Source of the DNA: Oscillospiraceae bacterium
GTDB lineage: Bacteria; Bacillota; Clostridia; Oscillospirales; Ruminococcaceae
Direction of reading: 5' to 3'
Length of the DNA stretch: 36,021 nucleotides
Assembly (NCBI GenBank): GCA_020024215.1
Contig: JAHHUC010000015.1
Location: 1-36,021, forward strand
The position numbers and the translations under genes are program-made. The number at the start of each line of letters is the position of its first letter. The first letter of the stretch is position 1. Below are positions 1 through 7,937 of this stretch, piece after piece. The notes beneath the pieces were generated by a model, which was not told the origin of the DNA, ran no database searches, and worked only from the letters and a program-made list of their open reading frames with translations.

Positions 1-2
1 GT

Positions 3-107
3 CTGATGCTGCCATTTCTGGCAGGGTCAGCTTTGCTGTACCCAAAACAGCAGAAAACGAAAAGTTTTCCACAGGTATAAGGGTAAAACCTGACCCCGGA
101 GATTAAA
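3..107 (+). CDS. C-terminal fragment of a probable membrane protein (partial, runs off the left edge)
   Basis: One plus-strand frame is open from the window edge to a TAA at 105-107. It encodes a short hydrophobic stretch (LMLPFLAGSALLY) followed by a lysine-rich hydrophilic tail ending in PDPGD. That is the look of a last membrane helix with a cytoplasmic tail. A strong intrinsic terminator begins three bases after the stop, which supports a real gene end. The family cannot be told from 34 residues. The alternative is chance reading through a short open stretch. Confidence 0.4.
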
Positions 108-110
108 AAA

Positions 111-152
111 GGTCTGCCGCAGAATTTGCATTCTGCGACAGGCCCTTTTTTT
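111..152 (+). terminator. Intrinsic terminator of the gene entering from the left
   Basis: Arms 111-125 and 130-144 pair as a GC-rich stem with two mismatched positions and a very short loop, and are followed by a run of seven T. The T run touches the stop codon of the convergent reductase gene, so the two genes meet at this hairpin. Confidence 0.8.
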
Positions 153-1380
153 ATATATCCAAAATATCTATGGCGGTGATGCCGCTTTTCATAACCAGTC
201 GTCTTAAAAATGGGGTGTAGAGGACAATGCTCTTTAATAGCTTTTCAAAAAGCTTCAGCCTCAATGTCCGTGTATTCTTTCTATAAAGCCTTGAAATTGT
301 CTGCGGTGTAAAGGAGCTATTGTCCTTGGCTTTAAGAAATGCCCTTGCCAGCTCCAATGCTGTGAAAAAGCCATAGCTTATGCCCTCCAGCGAGCTGGGG
401 CTTATAAAGCCGGCTGCCTCGCCCAATAGAAAAACTCCCTCGTTGTCCGAAAGGGAAATTTCCTTTAAGGATGAGGGTATATTTACAAGGCAGGCCTCAG
501 TTTTGACAACCGGATTTTCCAAAAAAGAAAAGCCCTCTCTGCACAGCTTCTGCTTTAATTGTTCAAAGCCCTTTCTTCCCTTTTCCAAGGGAAGCGCCGC
601 TCCAAAAAGGGTAAAGCCGTCCTTAGAGCAGCTCCAGGCGTAAGAATCGGTTATGGTTTCATCAAAAACAGAGAGATATTCCGCAGGGTATGCTTCGTTT
701 TCAAACCACTGCTGAATACTTATATACTGCCTTATAGGGTTGTTGAAAAAGCTTCTTCTGACAATTGAATTGGCCCCATCTGAGCCTATCACAAAATTTG
801 AGGCGACCGCCTTTATTTCGTTTTCGCGCTTGAATAAGGTTATGTATTTTTTGCCCTTAAAGGCGGCAGCTTCGCCCTTTTCAATTTTAAAAATGCCGAC
901 AGATACCCAGGAGCAATATAGCTTCACGCTTTTTGGGATAAGGGAAATCAGCCATTGGTCAAACCTGTTCCTATCCATATTAAGATAAAATCTCTGATAA
1001 AATCTGGTTATTTTGGCATTGAGATCAAGCGTCCTTACAGAAAAAATCTGAGGGGATACCAAAATTTCGGATGGGAGAGTGAGGCTGAATCTGGATAGCA
1101 CCTTTTGGGCATCCGGTGAAAGAAGTCCTCCGCACACCTTTGAAAAGCCCTTTTCATCCTTAGAGCAGTCCTTGCTGCAGCTTGCCTTTTTGTCTATGGC
1201 AGCTATGGAAAAGCAATGCGACAGCAGCCTTGCCAAAGTTGAGCCTGCCGGGCCTAGGCCTATAAGGGCAATATCACTGTAATCCACCTGAATATTTTCT
1301 GATATCATTTTTAGCTTTTCAGAGTCCAGAGTATCTCCGCTTTTGCCCAAAGCCCTGACCGAAAATGTATTGCTGTTCAT
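151..1380 (-). CDS. FAD-dependent oxidoreductase of the geranylgeranyl reductase / CbrA-like type
   Basis: The 409-residue product has a dinucleotide-binding GLGPAG motif at residues 41-46, preceded by an unusual hydrophilic extension of about 35 residues. The motif CGGLLSPDAQ, typical of geranylgeranyl reductase-like flavoproteins, lies near residue 85. A second FAD-contact block, LLGEAAGFISPSSLEG, lies near residue 320. Such enzymes reduce isoprenoid or related double bonds, or oxidise small substrates, with FAD; the substrate here cannot be predicted. The ATG at 1380 has a good ribosome binding site (GGGGAG, six bases upstream). The gene appears to be transcribed alone: a terminator precedes it (after the kinase-like gene) and another transcript converges on its 3' end. 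Several cysteines (CSKDCSKD) sit just before the conserved CGG and are not a standard metal motif. Confidence 0.8.
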   Translation of the reverse strand: MNSNTFSVRALGKSGDTLDSEKLKMISENIQVDYSDIALIGLGPAGSTLARLLSHCFSIAAIDKKASCSKDCSKDEKGFSKVCGGLLSPDAQKVLSRFSLTLPSEILVSPQIFSVRTLDLNAKITRFYQRFYLNMDRNRFDQWLISLIPKSVKLYCSWVSVGIFKIEKGEAAAFKGKKYITLFKRENEIKAVASNFVIGSDGANSIVRRSFFNNPIRQYISIQQWFENEAYPAEYLSVFDETITDSYAWSCSKDGFTLFGAALPLEKGRKGFEQLKQKLCREGFSFLENPVVKTEACLVNIPSSLKEISLSDNEGVFLLGEAAGFISPSSLEGISYGFFTALELARAFLKAKDNSSFTPQTISRLYRKNTRTLRLKLFEKLLKSIVLYTPFLRRLVMKSGITAIDILDI

Positions 1381-1445
1381 TTTATTCTCCCCTAATTGCT
1401 GTATTTTTAAAATTTAATGCCTGACATCAGCTCTTATCAATATAG

Positions 1446-1473
1446 TAAAAGCCAAAGGCGGATCAAATCCGCC
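1446..1473 (-). terminator. Intrinsic terminator of the PASTA pseudokinase gene
   Basis: GGCGGAT and ATCCGCC form a perfect seven-base stem with a three-base loop (1457-1473). On the minus strand a broken T-rich stretch follows. It lies ten bases beyond the stop codon at 1484. Confidence 0.7.
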
Positions 1474-1483
1474 CAACGGAATT

Positions 1484-3064
1484 TTATTCGTCGTCAGCTT
1501 CCTCTTCAGCTTGGCTTTGAGAGACTTCCTTTGATGAGGCAACCACCAAGGTGACAACATCTCTGGTTCTCATAATGGTGGCTCCAAAGGGTATGCTCAC
1601 CTCAATGACAGTTCCGTCTGAAAATTCTGTGTCTGACCTTTCCTCCACCTTATAGGAAATATCCAAGCCGTTTAAAAGAAGCACAGCCTGGTCAAAGGGG
1701 GTTCCCTCCACCAAAGGCATTGTGGTTCTCTCGCTTCCCATGCTTATAAGAAGGACCACTGTATTGTGGTTTTTATCATACTCTGTCTTTGGCTTGGGAT
1801 ATTGGTCAACCACATTTCCCACAGGATAAATTTCAGAGTATGCCCTCTCGATTTCAAAGTTATAAAGGGCGGTGTAGCCCTTGTTCATCATTACCTCTTC
1901 CACACCCTTTCCTATAAAGGAGGGCACAAGCAGAATTGTATCCTCCTTGGACGATTCGCTTTCTGATTGTTCATTTTCCGATGATTGGGAAAGCAGTGCA
2001 TCAGATGAGGGTGCAGGCTCCTTTTGCTTTATCATAAATGTTATGATTACCCCTGAGAGAATCGTCACGGTTATTGCCAAAAGGGCGCATAATGTGTAGA
2101 GGATTATTTTTGACTGCTTGCTGTCAGAGGCTGCGGCATTTTCCTCAGGCTGCTGCCTTTCTCTTATATGCCCCTTCATCTTAGGTGAGCTTACCACTAT
2201 GGTGGTATCTCCTGCACCGTGGAGAAGGCCTATCCAAAATTCCTCTATTGTGCGGTATCTGTTTCTTATATCTACTGAAAGAGCGGTGATAAGTGTATTT
2301 GAAACATTTTCCGGACAGGAGGGATTAAGGCTCAAGGGCGGTATAAGATTCTGACTTCCAAAGCCCCGCTGTCTCCATTCAACGGGAGTTATCCCGGTGA
2401 GGCATCTGTAACATATGGCAGCAATTGAATAAACATCTGTCCAGCTTCCCTGCCAGCTGGCAGAGGAATACTGCTCAGGTGCGCTGAAGCCAAAATATAA
2501 GGTGGAATCTATCTCGCTTCCGTTGGTTCTTGCCGGAGGGATGTCAAAGCCGGTCAAAAGCATTGAGTCATCCTTGATTATTATGTTTTCAGGTGAAATT
2601 CCCCGATGATAAAAGCCGTCAGAATGCATTTTTCTAAGCGCCGAAATCACAGGGGACACCGCTTTTTTTAAGCTTTGCCAGTTAAGCTCCCCCTCATTTC
2701 TTGCAAGAAAATCCTCCAATGTTTCGCAAAAGCTCATATCCTCTGCATAATAGCAGGTTCCGTTTTCATAAAAGACCTCTATCGGGGCAAGTATTCCTCC
2801 TATATCCGCAATGGACATTATGTAGTCATAAAGCTCGTAAAAGTCTGATTTCAGGGACTTATACTGCACCTCGCAGCCCTTTTTGGCACACACGCTGCCG
2901 TCTTCATTTCTTTCCATGATGGCACGGGGAAAAAATTCCTTTACCTTTACCCGCCTGTTATCATTTAAGTCCTCGGCAAAATAGACCGCCGTTGAGCCGG
3001 AGCAATCTGTTTTTTCAAGTATTTTATATCTTTCCTTTAAGACAAAATCCTTTTTAAGAAACAT
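1484..3064 (-). CDS. Membrane-anchored kinase-like protein with PASTA repeats, predicted pseudokinase
   Basis: The 526-residue product has a Ser/Thr kinase-like fold at residues 12-280, a membrane helix near 320-345, a Ser/Glu-rich linker and two PASTA-like repeats at about 377-510, as in PrkC/PknB sensors of cell-wall fragments. Key catalytic parts are altered. The HRD loop reads HRG at 153-155, although the following ISPEN matches the HRDISPDN seen in related clostridial kinases. The DFG position reads GFD at 172-174. The glycine-rich loop is replaced by a sequence without GxGxxG. The ATP-contact lysine (K42) and the APE motif (195-197) remain. Known pseudokinases with both aspartates lost are usually binding or scaffold proteins, so a wall-sensing scaffold is inferred. 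Start: the ATG at 3064 lies nine bases after AAAAAGG; the ATG at 3073 abuts that site and is less likely. No phosphatase partner is adjacent. Confidence 0.82.
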   Translation of the reverse strand: MFLKKDFVLKERYKILEKTDCSGSTAVYFAEDLNDNRRVKVKEFFPRAIMERNEDGSVCAKKGCEVQYKSLKSDFYELYDYIMSIADIGGILAPIEVFYENGTCYYAEDMSFCETLEDFLARNEGELNWQSLKKAVSPVISALRKMHSDGFYHRGISPENIIIKDDSMLLTGFDIPPARTNGSEIDSTLYFGFSAPEQYSSASWQGSWTDVYSIAAICYRCLTGITPVEWRQRGFGSQNLIPPLSLNPSCPENVSNTLITALSVDIRNRYRTIEEFWIGLLHGAGDTTIVVSSPKMKGHIRERQQPEENAAASDSKQSKIILYTLCALLAITVTILSGVIITFMIKQKEPAPSSDALLSQSSENEQSESESSKEDTILLVPSFIGKGVEEVMMNKGYTALYNFEIERAYSEIYPVGNVVDQYPKPKTEYDKNHNTVVLLISMGSERTTMPLVEGTPFDQAVLLLNGLDISYKVEERSDTEFSDGTVIEVSIPFGATIMRTRDVVTLVVASSKEVSQSQAEEEADDE

Positions 3065-3102
3065 TCCACACATCCTTTTTGTGTTTGTAAGCTAAGTTTA
3101 CC

Positions 3103-3121
3103 AAAACAGGCATACTGTTTT
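3103..3121 (-). terminator. Weak hairpin after the radical SAM gene
   Basis: AAAACAG and CTGTTTT pair around a five-base loop, 14 bases beyond the stop codon of the radical SAM gene. The stem is AT-rich and no clean T run follows, so termination may be partial. Confidence 0.4.
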
Positions 3122-3134
3122 CAATAGATAAGTT

Positions 3135-4739
3135 TTAAATAAATTCCATTTTGGCGTGCCCTTGGGGGTCCTTGCTGCTGTAATTGAATGAAACAGCTGT
3201 CAGTGCAGAATCTCTGTTTTGTGCATCCAGAATATTTTTGGGGAATAGGTCATAAAAAATATCTGCTTTTCTTGTTTTGGGAAGCCTTTCCTTTTTATAA
3301 TCGGGCAATGCCCCCAAGGAGCAGTTTTCAGGAAGCTTTCTCAATGGCTCATGCAGACACAGATCCAAGCGCATCAGCCAGCTCAGCTTTTCCCTGTCAG
3401 CTCCTAAAGATTCTGCATAAGCATAGAGATGGTCATAAAATTCATATTTTGAAAGAGGCCTTTTGGGAAGCCTTTCACCCAGGCTTAAAAATATATCGAA
3501 GGGATCCGGGTTAAGCGTAAGTATATATTCCAGCTCCTTGGAAAATCTTCCGCTGTTATAATAGGTTTCTGTCATATCCTCCACCTTTTTTAGCCTTGAC
3601 AGCTGTTCAAAGCTTATGCTGGGAGTTGAAAGTATCTCATAGGGTGCAAAGGGGGAGTATATAAGCTGCAGAGATTTTCTCTGCTTAAATAGAGTGCTTC
3701 CTCTCAAAAGCTTTAAAAAGCCCAGCTGGAGCATTTCCGGCTCCATGGCAAAAACCTCGTTAAAGCTCTGTTTGAATCTCTCAAAGCTTTCATAGGGAAG
3801 CCCTGCAATAAGATCAAGGTGCTGATGGATGTTTTTATAGCCTTTTATAACCCTGACATTTTCTTTAAGGCGCACAAGATCCGTTTTTCTCGCCACGGAA
3901 TTCAAGGTTTTTTCACATGTGGACTGAATTCCTATCTCAAACTGAAAAAGCCCCACCCTTGCCTTTTTCAAAAGCTTCAGCGCCTTTTCTGTGGTGAGAT
4001 CTCCTCCTATTTCCATCTGAAATGAGGTGTGTCCGTTGTCATGCTCAATAAGATATTCCCATATGGCATAGGCCCTTTCAAAATTGAGGTTAAAGGTTCT
4101 GTCCACAAACTTTACCTGCATACTCCCTGCATCCAAAAATTTTTGCAGATCCTCAAAAACCAAAGGAAGTGAACGATACCTTACCATAGTGTCGGCTGAA
4201 GAAAGACAATAGGCACAGCCAAAGGGACATCCCCTTGAGGATTCATAATAAAGCACGCGATCACAGAGCTTTTCAAGCCGGTCATAAGGAAAGGGCAGCT
4301 TATCCATATCCACAAAGGAATTTGCAGAATAAACCCCGCTTATTTGTTCCTGCTTCAAAACCTTGGGCAGTATATCCTCCCCCTCGCCTTTTATTATTGC
4401 ACTGAACTGGGGATTTTTCTCCAAAAATTCCTCTGAATCAAAGCTGACCTCCGGTCCGCCTGCAATTATGACAGCCTCAGGGTGCAAAAGCTTATAGGCC
4501 TGTGATATTTTAAGCACATAATCAATATTCCAAAGATAAACGGAAAACATAAGCACAGACGGATTTTCCTTTTCGATTGAGCTCAGAATATCCCTCACAG
4601 GCTGATTTATTGTATATTCATGAAAGGCTGAGGGTATATCGCAACATTCCAATATCTTCTGAAGATATCTGACAGCCAGATTTGTATGGCTGTATTTGGA
4701 ATTTATTGCAACAAATAAACTTTTTTCAACATTTTGCAT
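3135..4739 (-). CDS. B12-binding domain radical SAM protein (DUF4080-like C-terminus)
   Basis: The 534-residue product starts with a cobalamin-binding-like Rossmann region (residues about 5-130, including VLMFSVYLWN and AGGPEVSF). A radical SAM core follows, with the cluster motif CPFGCAYC near residue 170. The C-terminal 150 residues are helical and resemble the DUF4080 extension. Enzymes of this class use a 4Fe-4S cluster, SAM and often cobalamin for methylations or rearrangements; the substrate is unknown. The open frame extends to 4886, but the added residues are low-complexity and overlap the divergent MarR gene. The ATG at 4739 has GGGTGAT just upstream and begins with MQNVEKSLFVAINSKY, where the conserved domain starts. 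It is transcribed divergently from the MarR gene with 113 bases between them, so shared control is possible. Confidence 0.85.
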   Translation of the reverse strand: MQNVEKSLFVAINSKYSHTNLAVRYLQKILECCDIPSAFHEYTINQPVRDILSSIEKENPSVLMFSVYLWNIDYVLKISQAYKLLHPEAVIIAGGPEVSFDSEEFLEKNPQFSAIIKGEGEDILPKVLKQEQISGVYSANSFVDMDKLPFPYDRLEKLCDRVLYYESSRGCPFGCAYCLSSADTMVRYRSLPLVFEDLQKFLDAGSMQVKFVDRTFNLNFERAYAIWEYLIEHDNGHTSFQMEIGGDLTTEKALKLLKKARVGLFQFEIGIQSTCEKTLNSVARKTDLVRLKENVRVIKGYKNIHQHLDLIAGLPYESFERFKQSFNEVFAMEPEMLQLGFLKLLRGSTLFKQRKSLQLIYSPFAPYEILSTPSISFEQLSRLKKVEDMTETYYNSGRFSKELEYILTLNPDPFDIFLSLGERLPKRPLSKYEFYDHLYAYAESLGADREKLSWLMRLDLCLHEPLRKLPENCSLGALPDYKKERLPKTRKADIFYDLFPKNILDAQNRDSALTAVSFNYSSKDPQGHAKMEFI

Positions 4740-4852
4740 TAAAATCACCCAAGATATTTTAATACATTTAATTTCAATTTGCAAATAGGCTATATCTACG
4801 TTAATAATAGTTTGGTATGATTTATAACAGTAGATATAAAAGGAGAGGTAGT

Positions 4853-5275
4853 ATGTTGGATTTATATTTAGATATTTTATATTCAAAAATAAAATTTAAT
4901 ATTTACAAAAATATGTGCAGGGGCTTTGATGAGTCAGGTTCCCTGTCTCTTACCGAGGTGTTCTGTGCCGAGCTTATATGCTCCATGGAAAATCCCACTG
5001 TAAAGGAATTTGCCAAATTTCTTCAAATTTCCTCACCCAATGCCTCTTATAAAATAAAGAACCTTGTGGATAAGGGATATGTAAAAAAGGTGCGCTCAAA
5101 GGATGATAAGAGGGAATATTTTTTGAATGTGACAGAAAAATATTTAAGGCAGTATGGGACATCCGAGCATACTGCAAAGCTTATGGGAGAAAAAATAAGA
5201 AACAGATTTAAGCCGGAGGATGCAGAAAAATTTGAAGAGATGATAAAAATTATATCCGACGAGCTTGTGGAATAA
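4853..5275 (+). CDS. MarR-family transcriptional regulator
   Basis: The 140-residue product has the winged-helix pattern of MarR proteins. A first helix region is followed by PTVKEFAKFLQISSPNASYK, the recognition helix NLVDKGYVKKV, and the wing RSKDDKREYFLNVTEK with the Asp-Lys-Arg signature. C-terminal helices would form the dimer. The ATG at 4853 lies behind AGGAGAGG; an earlier in-frame start at 4817 would run through this ribosome binding site. The ligand is unknown. The divergent radical SAM gene, 113 bases away, is the natural candidate target together with its own promoter. FabT, another MarR protein, is similar in size, but no fatty acid synthesis genes are near. Confidence 0.85.
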   Translation: MLDLYLDILYSKIKFNIYKNMCRGFDESGSLSLTEVFCAELICSMENPTVKEFAKFLQISSPNASYKIKNLVDKGYVKKVRSKDDKREYFLNVTEKYLRQYGTSEHTAKLMGEKIRNRFKPEDAEKFEEMIKIISDELVE

Positions 5276-5571
5276 AAGAGAAAGCCGTGCTTTTTGATTA
5301 AAAAAAAATCCAAATATCTTGCATATAAAGCCTTTTACTGCCATATATAAAACAAGGTGTATGCCAAAAAGCGGCATATGGATAGAGAGCGAGCTTAAAG
5401 GCTCTGATATTTTTTATTTAAAATGCTTATAAATAATATAAAAGGGATTGCTTTTATTAAAAAATGTGTTCTTTTATGATAGACAGTTATTTATTTTTCT
5501 GTCACTTATAAAAACAGCATATCAAAAGGCAAGCCCTTTGATTTTTTCTTGAGAATACTTAATAGATAAGC
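5276..5571. other. Noncoding stretch between convergent genes
   Basis: About 300 AT-rich bases with no credible gene. Directly after the MarR stop a small hairpin (AAAGC, CGT loop, GCTTTTT) at about 5281-5296 may terminate that gene. TATGCC at 5360-5365 and GGCATA at 5373-5378 form a short inverted repeat. I see no promoter that I would defend and no conserved RNA. Confidence 0.5.
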
Positions 5572-5608
5572 AAAATGAGGACACATTTTCAATCTGTGCC
5601 CTCATTTT
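5572..5608 (-). terminator. Terminator of the TetR-MMPL-secreted protein operon
   Basis: Arms 5572-5585 and 5595-5608 pair over 14 positions with one mismatch and a nine-base loop. The outer bases are A/T runs on both sides, so it can act in both directions. It begins four bases past the stop at 5613. Confidence 0.75.
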
Positions 5609-5612
5609 ATTT

Positions 5613-7922
5613 CTATTTGAATAGATTTTCAAAGAATTTCTTTATGCCGCCTGTTTCCTTCTTTACCTCTTCCTTTTCCTCCTCCTTAGGCATTTCAATT
5701 TCGTCGGTCTTTAATACAAACTTGTAGGTTGTCTCCATATTGTCTGCCTTATCGGTGTAGATGTCGTTTGCCTCTGCCATATCCTTTAAAACATCCTTGC
5801 GGGATACCATATCCTGAAGCTTATTTATCTTGTCTGTGTAATCATCAATAAGCTCATCTCTGTCTATCTCGTCAAGTGTGCTTACAATATCCTTGATTCT
5901 TGCAATATTCTCATCGTCCTGAAGCTTTCTCAATGTGTCAGACAAGCTTTCATTTTCGTCCAGCTGTTTTTTAAGTCTCACCAAAATCTCTATCATCTCA
6001 GGGCTGTGATCAAAGCTGTCCTTCACATTCTCATCCATGAGGTCTGCCTTCATAAGTGCAATGGTGGGATAAAGCTCCAAAAAGTCATTATAAATATCCC
6101 TCATGCTGTGAACCATCTTTTTAAGATAGGCATCTCTCGGAAATTCTCCCAAAGCCACAGTTGCATCCATCATGGGCTTTAATTCCTCCTGTGTTGCAAC
6201 ATATATTCTGGCTTCTTTATTAAGCTGCTCTGCCTGCTGTGAAAGGCCTGATGACTGCAGCTGTTCCATTACAGCTGCCTTTACTCCTTCAAATATCTGC
6301 TTTTTCAATTCAGCAGGAAGCTTATCAACAGTTACGCCCTGTTCTGCTGCAATCTCTGCAAGCTTTTCCTGATACGTTTTCTCAATGATGCCTGTTGCTA
6401 TCGTCTTAGGGCTTATCCTTGCAACCAAAGGCAGCATTTCCTCCACTGAAAGGCTTTCTATGATAGAATCGGCAACATCGTTTCCGCCCATGACCATTGT
6501 CAATATCTGGCGGCAGCCTGCTTCAACCTTGTCCTGATTCTGTGAAAGCTTCTTTTGTCCCATATAGGCCTTGTTGAGCGCATCAAAATTAAACTCATCC
6601 ATCAGCTCCAGCATTTTTTCAACGCCCTTGCCCAGCTGATCATTTTTTACAGGCTTTGAATGGGTTTCGTTGTAATCCTCAGCATAATTAAAATCCTTCA
6701 GATATCTTAAATCGATCTCTGCAATTTCATCAATAAGCCTGCTTAAAGTGCCGATATTGTCCTTTGTGATATATTTATCCAGATTGTTGGCAAAGGATGT
6801 GTTTAAGGACAGCATTGTGTCTATATCCTTTGAAAGCTCCTGCAGGTCATCCAGCTTTTCATCATCCAAAAGCATATCCCTGAGGCCTCTGTCATCATCC
6901 ATCTTGTCAAAGCTGTCCTTTATTCTCTTTACCTTCTGAAGGTTTTCATCCAGCTCATCTATAAAGTCCAAATCAATATTAAAATCCTCGTCCTCGGGAA
7001 AGCCCCCTGTTGCTGTGGCTGCAATGGAGTTCATTTTAAAGTTTTCCACCCTGCAGGTTATTTCAAAATGCTCCGGAAGCTCGATGTCTTCAATTTCCTT
7101 CACCTTGTTTTTATCCAAATCCAAGCTCTTGTAAAGTCCGGGCACAGAGGCTATGGCAACTATGGTGTTATCCCCCTCTGTTGTGATTGCCACATTATCT
7201 CCCTTTACATCCTTGAAATTTTCTGTGGGCAGTGTCAGAAGTGCTGCTATTCCCATGGGGGAATAAAATTCTCCCTTTTTGCCCTTATATTCCTTTTTGT
7301 CATAGAGGTTGTTTTTAAAATCAAAGGTTATTTTCAAATCGCCGGATTTTCCTGCCAGCTTGGACGGCTTCATTTCCTTTCCATCCAGAAAATATTTGAT
7401 GTTTATTTCAAAGGGGAGCTTCTTTGTGGATTTTCCTCTGTAATAAAGGTCATTTGCCTCCATCTGCCAGATTATCTTGCCGTCCTTCTGCTCCTTTATA
7501 GAGCCGCCCTTTATAACCTCAATATCCTTTAAATCGGTTTTGTCCTCAATAACCGCCCGAGGATCTTCTGAATGGATTTTATCGGTTATTATAATTTCCT
7601 TTATAGAGCCGTCGGGATTTAAGTTTACATATACAGTCTCGTCCTTTGTGATCTTATCCTTTTTTTCATCTGTATTTTTTTCGTCTGTCTTTTTCTCATC
7701 TGTCTTATCTTTATCCTTACCTGCTGTCTCCTTTTCAGCCTCCTCCTTTTTGGCAGTCTGCTGCTTGGGTGCTTGCTGCTTAGGTGTTTCCTGCTTTGTT
7801 TCCTGCAATTTTGAAGCCTCTTTGTTTTCACCTGATGCTAAGGACACAAAGGGAACTGCTGTTCCCATCATAAGGCAAGCCAAAACAAAGCCTGTCATTC
7901 TGCAAAGAATCTTGTTTTTCAT
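5613..7922 (-). CDS. Large secreted or surface helical protein, partner of the MMPL exporter
   Basis: The 769-residue product has a signal peptide (residues 1-30: basic start, FVLACLMMG core, possible cleavage near SLASG). A Lys/Glu/Gln/Thr-rich linker follows at about 33-95, containing three copies of TDEK plus one residue. Residues 95-310 look beta-rich and globular; the remaining 450 residues are mostly charged helices with many Leu/Asp heptads. There is no C-terminal membrane helix or sorting motif. Exported helical proteins next to MMPL genes occur in Clostridia, some labelled YhgE/Pip-like or heptad-repeat proteins; I infer a periplasm-equivalent partner or substrate of the exporter. 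It is last in the operon, with a 15-base gap from the MMPL stop. The ATG at 7922 has GGAGG eight bases upstream. Function is not known. Confidence 0.8.
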   Translation of the reverse strand: MKNKILCRMTGFVLACLMMGTAVPFVSLASGENKEASKLQETKQETPKQQAPKQQTAKKEEAEKETAGKDKDKTDEKKTDEKNTDEKKDKITKDETVYVNLNPDGSIKEIIITDKIHSEDPRAVIEDKTDLKDIEVIKGGSIKEQKDGKIIWQMEANDLYYRGKSTKKLPFEINIKYFLDGKEMKPSKLAGKSGDLKITFDFKNNLYDKKEYKGKKGEFYSPMGIAALLTLPTENFKDVKGDNVAITTEGDNTIVAIASVPGLYKSLDLDKNKVKEIEDIELPEHFEITCRVENFKMNSIAATATGGFPEDEDFNIDLDFIDELDENLQKVKRIKDSFDKMDDDRGLRDMLLDDEKLDDLQELSKDIDTMLSLNTSFANNLDKYITKDNIGTLSRLIDEIAEIDLRYLKDFNYAEDYNETHSKPVKNDQLGKGVEKMLELMDEFNFDALNKAYMGQKKLSQNQDKVEAGCRQILTMVMGGNDVADSIIESLSVEEMLPLVARISPKTIATGIIEKTYQEKLAEIAAEQGVTVDKLPAELKKQIFEGVKAAVMEQLQSSGLSQQAEQLNKEARIYVATQEELKPMMDATVALGEFPRDAYLKKMVHSMRDIYNDFLELYPTIALMKADLMDENVKDSFDHSPEMIEILVRLKKQLDENESLSDTLRKLQDDENIARIKDIVSTLDEIDRDELIDDYTDKINKLQDMVSRKDVLKDMAEANDIYTDKADNMETTYKFVLKTDEIEMPKEEEKEEVKKETGGIKKFFENLFK

Positions 7923-7937
7923 ATCAAATCCTCCAAA

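Noticed and set aside
4740..4886. Upstream extension of the radical SAM protein
   Set aside because: Low-complexity Tyr/Ile-rich residues overlapping the divergent MarR gene; the ATG at 4739 has a ribosome binding site and starts the conserved domain.
7850..7922. Possible lipobox (VLAC) in the signal peptide of the 769-residue protein
   Set aside because: The cysteine is followed by more hydrophobic residues and a normal signal peptidase I site, so a lipoprotein is unlikely.
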